Source: an uncultured Enterococcus sp. (GTDB lineage Bacteria > Bacillota > Bacilli > Lactobacillales > Enterococcaceae). Taken from it: a DNA stretch of 8,905 nt. The notes under the pieces are model-generated. The model was not told where the DNA came from. It was given only the letters and a program-made list of their open reading frames with translations, and searched no databases. Both the position numbers and the translations under genes were made by a program. Positions 1 to 6,121 of the stretch are shown here, piece by piece (position 1 is the stretch's first letter; every line of letters starts with the position of its first letter). Location of the stretch: assembly GCA_946409145.1 (NCBI GenBank), contig CAMJVA010000055.1:1-8905 (forward strand), read 5' to 3'.

Positions 1-711
1 GCCCCAGATGTCATTGTCATTGTAGCTACCATTCGCGCCTTGAAAATGCATGGAGGAGTAAAGGAAACAGAATTAGAAAAGGAAAATCTCTCAGCATTAG
101 AAAAAGGCTTTGCTAATTTACAAAAACATGTGGAAACCATGAGTTCTTACAATCGTCCTGTGGTGGTGGCGATTAATCAATTTACCAGTGATACTAATGA
201 AGAAATCAAACGGCTAAATTATTTATGTGACCACATTGGCGTTTCTTGTGTTTTAAGTGATGTTTGGGCCAAAGGTGGAAAAGGGGGACTTTCCCTTGGA
301 GAAAAAATTCTCGAAATTTTAGAAAATGATTCTCCAGAGTTTATTCATCCTTATGACACCTCTTCTAGTTTAGAAGAAAAATTAAATGCTATTGTCCAAA
401 AAGTTTACGGAGGAAAAAAAGTTGAACTCAGTCCAAAAGTGAAAAATCAGCTAAAACTTTTCGCCGCATACGGTTGGGATCGTTTGCCTGTTTGTATGGC
501 AAAAACCCAATACTCTTTATCCGATAATCCCAAAGCCTTAGGACGACCAGAAAACTTCACCATTACTATTCGCGAATTTGTGCCAAAAATTGGCGCTGGC
601 TTTATTGTAGCCATGACTGGAGATATTTTAACGATGCCAGGACTACCTAAATTACCTAATGCTTTAAAAATGGATGTCACTGATAACGGAGAAGCGATTG
701 GCTTGTTTTAG
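1..711 (+). CDS. fhs: Formate-tetrahydrofolate ligase (10-formyl-THF synthetase), C-terminal part; 5' end outside window
   Basis: Catalyses ATP-dependent joining of formate to tetrahydrofolate to give 10-formyl-THF, a cytoplasmic one-carbon donor for purine synthesis and initiator Met-tRNA formylation. The frame is open from base 1 and gives 236 residues before the TAG stop; the family is about 555 residues, so roughly the last 40% is present. Recognisable family segments (numbered in the fragment) are ATIRALKMHGG (9-19), VAINQFTSDT (56-65), the glycine-rich WAKGGKGG (89-96), CMAKTQYSLSD (165-175) and the C-terminal VAMTGDI...MPGLP stretch (203-216). The end at ...GEAIGLF is typical, so the C-terminus is intact. 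It is separated from the next genes by an intrinsic terminator, so it is probably the last gene of its own transcript. Identification is secure; the start and N-terminal P-loop cannot be seen. Confidence 0.96.
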   Translation, partial: APDVIVIVATIRALKMHGGVKETELEKENLSALEKGFANLQKHVETMSSYNRPVVVAINQFTSDTNEEIKRLNYLCDHIGVSCVLSDVWAKGGKGGLSLGEKILEILENDSPEFIHPYDTSSSLEEKLNAIVQKVYGGKKVELSPKVKNQLKLFAAYGWDRLPVCMAKTQYSLSDNPKALGRPENFTITIREFVPKIGAGFIVAMTGDILTMPGLPKLPNALKMDVTDNGEAIGLF

Positions 712-716
712 AAAAG

Positions 717-753
717 AACAAGGGTAAGTTTGCTTAATTACCCTTGTTTTTTT
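717..753 (+). terminator. Rho-independent terminator of fhs
   Basis: A 10-bp perfect stem, ACAAGGGTAA (718-727) with TTACCCTTGT (738-747), has a 10-base loop and runs straight into a tract of seven T (747-753). It begins six bases after the fhs stop codon. It should end the fhs transcript and separate it from the gene starting at 778. The A-rich flank lets the stem extend a little further, but the T-tract is clearly better in the + direction. Confidence 0.9.
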
Positions 754-777
754 GTAATAAGAGAAAAGAGTGATAAA

Positions 778-1146
778 ATGACAGTAATAAAGCGAAAAAC
801 TAATTTTTATGGGTACGGAACGCCCTTAGAAGTTTTAAAAAATGGGCAAAAGATAGGGCAAGTGAGAAGTGAAAAATCTTTCCAGTTCCAAGGAAATCCA
901 GGGGATAAAATTCAAGTGAAGCAATTTTTGTTACGTTCTAAAGAATATGAAATTTCAGCTAATGAAAATTTAAAAGTAACAAGTAATTCCAATTTTTTTC
1001 TAATTGGTATTTTTCTTTTTGTGATATTGATCGTTTTTTCGGCTTTAAAAATGAGCCTTCTTGGTATTGGGGTTTTGGTTTTAGCTTATTTTGGTTTTTA
1101 TCTCACTCATTTAAATACCGCATTTATTATTTCTAAAGAGGAGTAG
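778..1146 (+). CDS. Small membrane protein of unknown function, two predicted transmembrane helices
   Basis: I do not recognise this 122-residue protein. Residues 1-67 are polar and look beta-rich (PLEVLKNGQKIGQV around 16-29, then GNPGDKIQVK at 39-48), followed by two hydrophobic helices at about 73-91 and 93-111, and a short charged tail ending KEE. There is no signal peptide, so the N-terminal domain is either cytoplasmic with a helical-hairpin anchor or exposed, depending on topology. I chose ATG 778, preceded by a weak purine-rich stretch (AAAAGAG). An upstream in-frame TTG at 730 lies inside the fhs terminator and has no ribosome binding site. Only about 25 bases separate the terminator from this start, so any promoter must overlap the terminator; TTGCTT (730-735) with TGTAAT (753-758) at 17-base spacing is a weak candidate. 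Its stop codon nearly abuts the next gene, which implies co-translation. Function unknown. Confidence 0.75.
   Translation: MTVIKRKTNFYGYGTPLEVLKNGQKIGQVRSEKSFQFQGNPGDKIQVKQFLLRSKEYEISANENLKVTSNSNFFLIGIFLFVILIVFSALKMSLLGIGVLVLAYFGFYLTHLNTAFIISKEE
1138..1143 (+). promoter_or_regulatory. Ribosome binding site of the CBS protein gene, embedded in the upstream gene
   Basis: GAGGAG forms the last two sense codons (Glu-Glu) of the small membrane protein gene and lies seven bases before ATG 1151. A ribosome finishing the first gene sits on the start region of the second, so the pair is probably translationally coupled. It also fixes 1151 as the start. Confidence 0.75.
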
Positions 1147-1150
1147 GATC

Positions 1151-1840
1151 ATGGGAGAAAATGCAGATGAATTTTTAAGTAGTTTTAATCGAATTGAAAA
1201 GTATTTAAAAGAAAGTTTAAATGCGCCAACTAATATGGGATTTTCTGAAGCGGTGAGACGTTTAAGTCGCCAAAAAGGTTCCATTGTAAAAAAATATGAA
1301 AATGATTTGTTAGAAATGGCTCAGTTACGAAATGCGATTATTCACGAAAAAGTCGCCGAAAATTTTGTCATTGCTGAGCCGAATGAGTGGGCTGTTTCTC
1401 GGATTAAAGAAATTGATCGGGCCTTAATTGAACCAGAAGAAGTTTATCCGAAGTTTAAAAAAAATGTCACAGGCTTTGAAAAAAACTTACCCATTGAAGA
1501 CATTTTACAAATTATTGCCAAAAAACATTTCTCACAATTTCCTATTTATGATCATGGAGAATTTTTAGGCTTAATTACTGTACGAGGAATCGGCTTTTGG
1601 GTGGCCCAAGAAAATCAAAAAGGACCCATTGATTTTCAAACAAAAACGGCTCAAGATTTACTAGCCTTACCTTTTAAAAAACCAAATTATCGGTTCTGTG
1701 CTACGACAACACCTATTTCTCAAGTAGAAAATTGGTTTAGAGAAAATCCTTTACTAGAAGCAGTGTTAATTACAAAAGATGGGAATCCTAATGGAAAACT
1801 ATTAGGAATTATTCGCCCTAGAGATTTAAGTTTTATTTAA
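1151..1840 (+). CDS. HEPN-like helical domain fused to a CBS domain pair; function unknown
   Basis: This 229-residue soluble protein has two parts. Residues about 1-95 look all-helical and contain LRNAIIHE (59-66), an R60-N61-x3-H65 signature resembling the R-x4-6-H motif of HEPN domains, many of which are metal-independent RNases. Residues about 105-229 look like a Bateman module: the first CBS repeat covers ILQIIAKKHFSQFPIYD to GLITVRGIGFW (118-150) and the second covers TTTPISQVENWF to LLGIIRPRDL (185-226). CBS pairs usually bind adenine nucleotides, S-adenosylmethionine or c-di-AMP; which ligand, if any, applies here cannot be read from sequence. ATG 1151 has a good GAGGAG site inside the previous gene. 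It lies between a small membrane protein gene and lspA in a tight cluster. The CBS call is solid. The HEPN call rests on one motif and the helical pattern, and the helices could instead be a non-catalytic scaffold. Confidence 0.82.
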   Translation: MGENADEFLSSFNRIEKYLKESLNAPTNMGFSEAVRRLSRQKGSIVKKYENDLLEMAQLRNAIIHEKVAENFVIAEPNEWAVSRIKEIDRALIEPEEVYPKFKKNVTGFEKNLPIEDILQIIAKKHFSQFPIYDHGEFLGLITVRGIGFWVAQENQKGPIDFQTKTAQDLLALPFKKPNYRFCATTTPISQVENWFRENPLLEAVLITKDGNPNGKLLGIIRPRDLSFI

Positions 1841-1845
1841 AAAAA

Positions 1846-1852
1846 AGAGGTG
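1846..1852 (+). promoter_or_regulatory. Ribosome binding site that favours TTG 1858 as the lspA start
   Basis: AGAGGTG (1846-1852) matches the anti-Shine-Dalgarno complement and lies at normal distance from TTG 1858, with seven bases between the last G of AGAGG and the start. The in-frame GTG at 1852 overlaps this element and would leave almost no spacer, so it is unlikely to be used. Confidence 0.6.
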
Positions 1853-1857
1853 TGACT

Positions 1858-2340
1858 TTGTTAATTATTTATTTTTTATTGAGTTTTTTACTTGTAGCTC
1901 TTGACCAGTGGACCAAATGGTTAACCGTAAACAATATTCCAGTGAATGGAACGAAACCTTTCATTAATGGCATTGTTTCTTTTACCCATTTACAAAATAC
2001 AGGGGCGGCTTGGAGCATTCTTGAGGGGAAAATGGTCTTTTTTGCCGTGATTACTGTAGTGGCTGTTGTAGCCGTTAGTTATTTTTTAATTCGTTATGGG
2101 AAGAAAAGCAAGATTTTTGCCCTAGGTCTTTCTTTAATTTTAACGGGAGCTCTAGGAAATTTCATTGACCGCATGCGCCTAGGATATGTGGTGGATATGA
2201 TTCGCTTTGACTTTTTTAATTTTCCTATTTTTAATGTGGCAGATATGTGTTTAGTTTTTGGAGTTATTATTATTTTTATTTTTGTGTTAAGAACAGATGA
2301 TCACTTTTTTGAAGGAGGAAGTAAATCATGGAAAAAGTGA
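1858..2340 (+). CDS. lspA: Lipoprotein signal peptidase (signal peptidase II)
   Basis: Integral membrane aspartyl protease that removes the signal peptide of prolipoproteins after the lipobox cysteine has been diacylglycerated. The 160-residue length is normal and four hydrophobic segments are visible. Family motifs, numbered from TTG 1858, are LDQWTK (15-20), QNTGAAW (46-52), GNFIDR (100-105) followed by GYVVD (109-113), and FNVAD (125-129). By comparison with the Pseudomonas LspA structure the catalytic aspartates should be D113 and D129; both are present with N101, D104 and N126. The start is TTG 1858, judged from ribosome binding site spacing, with GTG 1852 as the alternative (two residues longer). 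The gene follows the CBS protein gene by 17 bases and overlaps the next gene by 13. The lspA - pseudouridine synthase - pyrR order is conserved in Bacillota and does not imply a shared pathway. Confidence 0.95.
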   Translation: MLIIYFLLSFLLVALDQWTKWLTVNNIPVNGTKPFINGIVSFTHLQNTGAAWSILEGKMVFFAVITVVAVVAVSYFLIRYGKKSKIFALGLSLILTGALGNFIDRMRLGYVVDMIRFDFFNFPIFNVADMCLVFGVIIIFIFVLRTDDHFFEGGSKSWKK

Positions 2341-3245
2341 TTACTAGTGAAAGTAGTGGACGATTAGATAAAGTTTTAGCTGAGCAATTAGAACTTTCCC
2401 GCTCTCAAGTGCAACTAAGCTTAAAAGAAAACCGGGTTTTAATTAATAATGTGCCAGTGAAAGCTAATTACAAAGTAAAAACTGGAGAAACCATTACATT
2501 AATTGAAAAAGAACCAGAAGTATTAGATTTAATTCCAGAAAATATTCCTTTAGAAATTATTTATGAAGACCAAGATGTAGCGGTTATTAATAAACCCCAA
2601 GGATTAGTGGTGCATCCTTCCCCAGGACATCCTAATGGCACCTTGGTTAATGCCCTTTTATATCATATGAAAGATTTATCCGCCATTAATGACGTGATTC
2701 GTCCAGGGATTGTTCACCGCATTGATAAAGACACTTCAGGGCTTTTAATGATTGCTAAAAATGATCAAAGTCATTTGTCATTAGCCAAGCAGTTAAAAGA
2801 TAAAACTAGCCAAAGAAAATATTTAGCCATTGTTCACGGGACTTTTGAGCATGAAAAAGGAACTATTTCTGCTCCCATTGGTCGCTCTAAAGTAAATCGG
2901 AAAATGCAAAGTGTCACTAAAGATGGACGAGATGCTGTGACCCACTTTAAAGTTTTAGAAACCTTTCAAAATTATTCTTTACTAGAATTACAATTAGAAA
3001 CGGGACGGACTCATCAAATTAGAGTGCATATGCAATATATTCATCATCCAGTAGCGGGAGATCCTTTATATGGACCGAAAAAAACACTTCCTGGTCATGG
3101 ACAATTTTTACACGCGGGACTTTTAGGCTTTACTCATCCAAGAACAAAAAAAGAAATGGTCTTTACAGTTGAGCCACCAAAAATTTTTCAAACAACCTTA
3201 GAAAATTTGCGCCAAGGTCTTGTGCAAAATAAAAATCTAGGTTAA
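2328..3245 (+). CDS. rluD: RluA-family ribosomal RNA pseudouridine synthase (RluD/YlyB type)
   Basis: Converts uridines in RNA to pseudouridine, most likely in 23S rRNA, in the cytoplasm. The 305 residues contain an N-terminal S4 RNA-binding domain (about 8-60, beginning GRLDKVLAEQLELSRSQ) and the catalytic domain with INKPQGLVVHP (87-97), the hallmark HRIDKDTSGLL (130-140) whose D133 is the expected catalytic aspartate, and RTHQIRVHM (227-235). Length and motifs are complete. ATG 2328 follows a strong AAGGAGG site, and the gene overlaps the lspA end by 13 bases. It is the positional equivalent of B. subtilis ylyB. The exact target uridines cannot be deduced from sequence; RluD-like specificity is inferred from the S4 domain and context. 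Its last codons probably contain the promoter of the pyr operon. Confidence 0.93.
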   Translation: MEKVITSESSGRLDKVLAEQLELSRSQVQLSLKENRVLINNVPVKANYKVKTGETITLIEKEPEVLDLIPENIPLEIIYEDQDVAVINKPQGLVVHPSPGHPNGTLVNALLYHMKDLSAINDVIRPGIVHRIDKDTSGLLMIAKNDQSHLSLAKQLKDKTSQRKYLAIVHGTFEHEKGTISAPIGRSKVNRKMQSVTKDGRDAVTHFKVLETFQNYSLLELQLETGRTHQIRVHMQYIHHPVAGDPLYGPKKTLPGHGQFLHAGLLGFTHPRTKKEMVFTVEPPKIFQTTLENLRQGLVQNKNLG

Positions 3246-3248
3246 GAT
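3220..3248 (+). promoter_or_regulatory. Candidate promoter of the pyr operon
   Basis: TTGTGC (3220-3225) and TAAGAT (3243-3248) are separated by exactly 17 bases and would start transcription around 3255, about 15 bases before the PyrR-binding hairpin. The -35 box matches the consensus at only three positions, and the promoter overlaps the end of the pseudouridine synthase gene. TATATT (3248-3253) is an alternative -10. Read-through from the lspA cluster could also feed the leader. Confidence 0.4.
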
Positions 3249-3269
3249 ATATTTAAGTAAATACGAGAA

Positions 3270-3300
3270 CCTTTAATTTAGTCCCGTGAGGCTAAGAAGG
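3270..3300 (+). promoter_or_regulatory. PyrR-binding hairpin (anti-antiterminator) of the pyr attenuator
   Basis: The RNA element bound by PyrR when UMP/UTP is plentiful. Bases 3280-3293 match the consensus ARUCCNGNGAGGYU at every position. The fold I can draw has a lower stem of five pairs (3270-3274 with 3296-3300), a 5'-side bulge AAT (3275-3277), an upper stem of six pairs (3278-3283 with 3290-3295) and the hexaloop CCGTGA (3284-3289), of the CNGNGA type known for PyrR sites. The 3' strand AGAAGG (3295-3300) is the same stretch that can open the downstream terminator, so binding by PyrR releases the terminator to form. Confidence 0.93.
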
Positions 3301-3354
3301 AAGCTTAGGTGCGCCTAGGCTAAATAGGCTAAGTCTAGCTAAAACTAACCTTCT
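3295..3354 (+). promoter_or_regulatory. Antiterminator of the pyr leader
   Basis: AGAAGG (3295-3300) is complementary to CCTTCT (3349-3354), the 5' arm of the terminator. TTAG (3305-3308) can extend the pairing with CTAA (3345-3348) across a four-base bulge. This fold excludes both the PyrR hairpin and the terminator and should dominate when uridine nucleotides are low, allowing transcription into pyrR. Between the two strands lies an additional 8-bp hairpin, AGCTTAGG (3302-3309) with CCTAGGCT (3314-3321) and loop TGCG, which would compete with the TTAG extension. Confidence 0.75.
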
Positions 3355-3380
3355 ATCCGAATACGGGTAGAAGGTTTTTT
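3347..3380 (+). terminator. Attenuation terminator upstream of pyrR
   Basis: A 13-bp stem pairs AACCTTCTATCCG (3347-3359) with CGGGTAGAAGGTT (3364-3376), with one U-G pair and loop AATA, followed by T to 3380. It is the regulated stop of the pyr leader and would also block read-through from the lspA - pseudouridine synthase genes when pyrimidines are abundant. Its 5' arm is shared with the antiterminator. Confidence 0.94.
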
Positions 3381-3403
3381 GTATTTCAAAGGAGGAAAAA
3401 TAA

Positions 3404-3934
3404 ATGAAAAAAGAAGTTGTCGACGCGGTCACTATGCAAAGAGCTTTAACAAGAATTACTTACGAAATTATCGAAAGAAATAAGGGTGTTTCAGATATTG
3501 TTTTAATTGGAATTAAAACAAGAGGCATTTATATAGCAAAACGTCTTTCAGAACGGTTAAAACAACTGGAAAATAGTGAGGTTCCTGTTGGAGAATTAGA
3601 TATTACTTTATACCGGGATGATTTAAAAGAAATTGGACCTCAACCAGAAGTTAAAAAACCAGATTTTTCTTTTTCCATTGAAGATAAACATGTGATTTTA
3701 GTAGATGATGTTCTTTACACTGGAAGAACCATTCGTGCTGGTTTAGATGCGGTGATGGACTTTGGTCGTCCGAGAAAAATTTCTTTAGCAGTGTTAGTAG
3801 ACCGCGGTCACCGGGAATTACCTATTCGTGCTGATTATGTGGGAAAAAATATTCCTACTTCTTCCAATGAACAAATTATTGTGGAAATGAAAGAAACAGA
3901 TGGTGTGGATCGTATTATGATCGTGAAAGATTAG
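3404..3934 (+). CDS. pyrR: PyrR: pyr operon mRNA-binding attenuation regulator / uracil phosphoribosyltransferase
   Basis: Cytoplasmic RNA-binding regulator that senses UMP/UTP and binds the leader hairpin just upstream, promoting termination. Members also have uracil phosphoribosyltransferase activity (uracil plus PRPP to UMP). The 176 residues match the family length. The PRPP-binding loop is VILVDDVLYTGRT (97-109), with D101 and D102. Other conserved segments are RALTRI (13-18), near residues implicated in RNA binding in B. subtilis PyrR, GIKTRGIYIAKRL (36-48), ITLYRDDL (67-74) and VDRGHRELPIRADYVGKN (132-149). ATG 3404 follows a strong AAAGGAGG site. It is the first gene of the operon and so autoregulated by the leader. 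The next gene is 10 bases downstream with no room for a second attenuator. Confidence 0.97.
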   Translation: MKKEVVDAVTMQRALTRITYEIIERNKGVSDIVLIGIKTRGIYIAKRLSERLKQLENSEVPVGELDITLYRDDLKEIGPQPEVKKPDFSFSIEDKHVILVDDVLYTGRTIRAGLDAVMDFGRPRKISLAVLVDRGHRELPIRADYVGKNIPTSSNEQIIVEMKETDGVDRIMIVKD

Positions 3935-3944
3935 AGGTGAAACA

Positions 3945-5222
3945 ATGACAGAATTTCGTAATCCAGATGCTATTTTAGATATTCAAGACAAACCTTCATT
4001 AGGTCATTGGGTGGGACTTTCCATTCAACATTTGTTTACTATGTTTGGAGCAACCGTGTTAGTGCCCATTATGGCTGGACTTGATCCAGGAATTGCTTTA
4101 TTTTCTTCCGGGCTGGCTACTTTAGTGTATTTGTTTATTACGAAAAGATCTGTTCCTGCTTATCTTGGTTCAAGTTTTGCTTTCATTTCTGTTATGTCCA
4201 TGTTAATGAAAACAGATGGTTATGGGGCCGTAGCTCAAGGAGCTATTACATGTGGCCTCGTTTACTTACTAGTGGCTTTAGTCGTTAAAAAAGTGGGTGC
4301 TTCTTGGATTGATAAAATTTTACCTCCTGTAGTTGTAGGCCCAGTGATTATGGTTATTGGTTTAGGACTAGCGGGAAGTGTGGCCAGTAACGCCATGGTC
4401 AATGGCGCAGGTGAGTATTCTTTTAAATATGTCTTAGTGGCTCTATTAACATTAGGATTTACTATTTTCTTTAATATGTATTTAAAAGGTTTCTTCTCTT
4501 TAATTCCCATTTTACTAGGAATTATTTTTGGCTATTTAACAGCTTGTGTTGCAGGAATTGTGGATTTTCAACCAGTGTTAGATGCTCCTTGGTTTTCTTT
4601 ACCTCATTTTCAAATTCCTGGAAAAACCTATGAATTAAAAATTCATTGGAACGCGATTACCATGATGGCACCCATTGCTTTTGTGACCATGACTGAACTT
4701 ATGGGAGATATTATGGTCATTAATAAACTAACAAAGAGAAATCTTTTTGAAAAACCTGGGCTGTTTCGCATTATTTTAGGAGATGGGGTTGCTCAGATTT
4801 TAGCAGGTCTTTTCGGAGGACCTCCTGTTACTACTTATGGAGAAAACATAGGCGTCTTAGCAATTACGAAAGTGCACAGTGTGTATGTTATTGGAGGCGC
4901 TGGGGTGTGTGCGATTATTTTAAGTTTTATTGGAAAACTATCTGCTTTAATTTTATCTATTCCTCAACCAGTTATTTCAGGAATCTCCTTTGTCCTTTTC
5001 GGGGTCATTGCCAGTTCTGGAATGAAAATTTTAATTGATCAACAAGTAGATTTAAATCAAAAACGGAACTTACTTATTTCTTCCGTCATTTTAATCGTTG
5101 GAGTAGGGGGCTTAATCTTACAAGTCGGTTCTTTCCAATTTTCCGGCATGGCACTAGCAGCTATTTTAGGCGTTATTATGAACTTAGTTTTACCAGAAAA
5201 AGCGCGAAGTGAGGAGAAATAA
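3945..5222 (+). CDS. pyrP: Uracil permease, NCS2 (UraA/PyrP) family uracil:proton symporter
   Basis: Polytopic inner membrane carrier that imports uracil with protons, feeding salvage via uracil phosphoribosyltransferase. The 425 residues are of family length, with about 12-14 hydrophobic segments. Motifs include SIQHLFTMFGATVLVP (26-41), the TM-like stretch LPPVVVGPVIMVIGLGLAG (126-144) and the substrate-site pair TELMGD (250-255) and TTYGENIGVLAIT (296-308). E251 and E300 are 49 residues apart, exactly as E. coli UraA E241 and E290. The position of UraA H245 is D255 here. ATG 3945 has an AGAGGTGA site that overlaps the pyrR stop, and the stop overlaps pyrB as TAATG. Its place in a PyrR-controlled operon supports uracil rather than xanthine or uric acid as substrate. 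Confidence 0.95.
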   Translation: MTEFRNPDAILDIQDKPSLGHWVGLSIQHLFTMFGATVLVPIMAGLDPGIALFSSGLATLVYLFITKRSVPAYLGSSFAFISVMSMLMKTDGYGAVAQGAITCGLVYLLVALVVKKVGASWIDKILPPVVVGPVIMVIGLGLAGSVASNAMVNGAGEYSFKYVLVALLTLGFTIFFNMYLKGFFSLIPILLGIIFGYLTACVAGIVDFQPVLDAPWFSLPHFQIPGKTYELKIHWNAITMMAPIAFVTMTELMGDIMVINKLTKRNLFEKPGLFRIILGDGVAQILAGLFGGPPVTTYGENIGVLAITKVHSVYVIGGAGVCAIILSFIGKLSALILSIPQPVISGISFVLFGVIASSGMKILIDQQVDLNQKRNLLISSVILIVGVGGLILQVGSFQFSGMALAAILGVIMNLVLPEKARSEEK

Positions 5223-6121
5223 TGAAACATTTTTTATCAGTAACTGATTTAACCTTGGACGACTTAAAAAAATTACTTCAAAGAAGTGCTGAATTTAAAA
5301 AAGGAGCTATCCCAGAAAATTTTTCCGACTTTTTTGTGACTAATGTTTTTTTAGAAAACTCTACTAGAACTCATAAAAGCTTTGAAGTGGCTGAAAATAA
5401 ATTAAATATGAAAGTTATTTCTTTTGACGGACCCACTTCTTCTTTACAAAAAGGGGAAACTTTATCAGACACCTTATTAACACTTTCGGCTATTGGAGTG
5501 GACTGTGCGGTTGTAAGAACGAGTGAAGATCGGTTTTATGAAGAACTATTAAAAGAAAAAAATTTAGAACTTAGTTTGATTAATGCAGGAGATGGATCTG
5601 GGGAACATCCTAGTCAGTGTTTATTAGATTTATTCACTATTTATGAGGAATTTGGGACTTTTGAAAATTTGGATATTGCTATTATTGGAGATTTAAAACA
5701 TTCAAGAGTGGCTAGAAGTAATATGTACATGCTTAAACGTTTAGGGGCGAACTTGTATTTTTCTGGTCCAGAAAAATGGATGACCCCAGAGTTTTTAGCT
5801 TATGGCACTTATCTTCCTATTGACGAATTAGTAGAAAAAATGGACGTGGTCATGCTTTTACGTGTTCAACATGAGCGTCATGAATTTACGAAAAATTTTT
5901 CAAAAGAAACTTACCATGAAAAGTTTGGCTTAACCAAAAAAAGAGGGGAAAAGTTAAAACCTGGAGCAATTATTATGCATCCTGCTCCAGTGAATCGGGA
6001 TGTAGAAATTGCGGATAGTCTCGTTGAAGCAGAAAATTCCAGAATATTTACACAAATGAAAAACGGAATGTTTTGCCGCATGGCTATTTTAGAAGAAATT
6101 GCTAAAGGGAGAGTAAAATGA
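5222..6121 (+). CDS. pyrB: Aspartate carbamoyltransferase catalytic chain
   Basis: Cytoplasmic enzyme that condenses carbamoyl phosphate and L-aspartate to N-carbamoyl-L-aspartate, the committed step of pyrimidine synthesis. The 299 residues carry ENSTRT (45-50, carbamoyl phosphate binding), S73 and K77 of the 80s-type loop in SSLQKGET, R99, GEHPSQCLLDL (127-137), GDLKHSRVARS (156-166), LLRVQHERH (212-220) and HPAPVNRD (253-260), which cover the usual active-site residues. The residue after R99 is Thr where many homologues have His; this position is not a known catalytic residue. No pyrI regulatory subunit lies nearby, as usual in Bacillota, whose enzyme is an unregulated trimer. ATG 5222 overlaps the pyrP stop by one base, with GAGGAG at 5211-5216, and the stop overlaps pyrC by four bases. 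Confidence 0.97.
   Translation: MKHFLSVTDLTLDDLKKLLQRSAEFKKGAIPENFSDFFVTNVFLENSTRTHKSFEVAENKLNMKVISFDGPTSSLQKGETLSDTLLTLSAIGVDCAVVRTSEDRFYEELLKEKNLELSLINAGDGSGEHPSQCLLDLFTIYEEFGTFENLDIAIIGDLKHSRVARSNMYMLKRLGANLYFSGPEKWMTPEFLAYGTYLPIDELVEKMDVVMLLRVQHERHEFTKNFSKETYHEKFGLTKKRGEKLKPGAIIMHPAPVNRDVEIADSLVEAENSRIFTQMKNGMFCRMAILEEIAKGRVK

Noticed and set aside
447..680. Open minus-strand frame inside fhs
   Set aside because: It lies antisense to strongly conserved fhs coding sequence, has no recognisable product and reflects codon structure of the real gene.
730..777. In-frame upstream extension of the small membrane protein gene from TTG 730
   Set aside because: It begins in the loop of the fhs terminator, runs through the T-tract and lacks a ribosome binding site; ATG 778 is more plausible.
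3286..3318. Ten-codon leader peptide frame starting at GTG 3286 in the pyr leader
   Set aside because: No ribosome binding site, and the GTG is part of the PyrR-binding loop; PyrR attenuation needs no leader peptide.
3931..3945. Second PyrR attenuator between pyrR and pyrP
   Set aside because: The gap is only 10 bases and holds a ribosome binding site; no PyrR box or hairpin fits.
4262..4510. Open minus-strand frame inside pyrP
   Set aside because: Antisense to membrane segments of the permease; no family similarity and no ribosome binding site that I can see.
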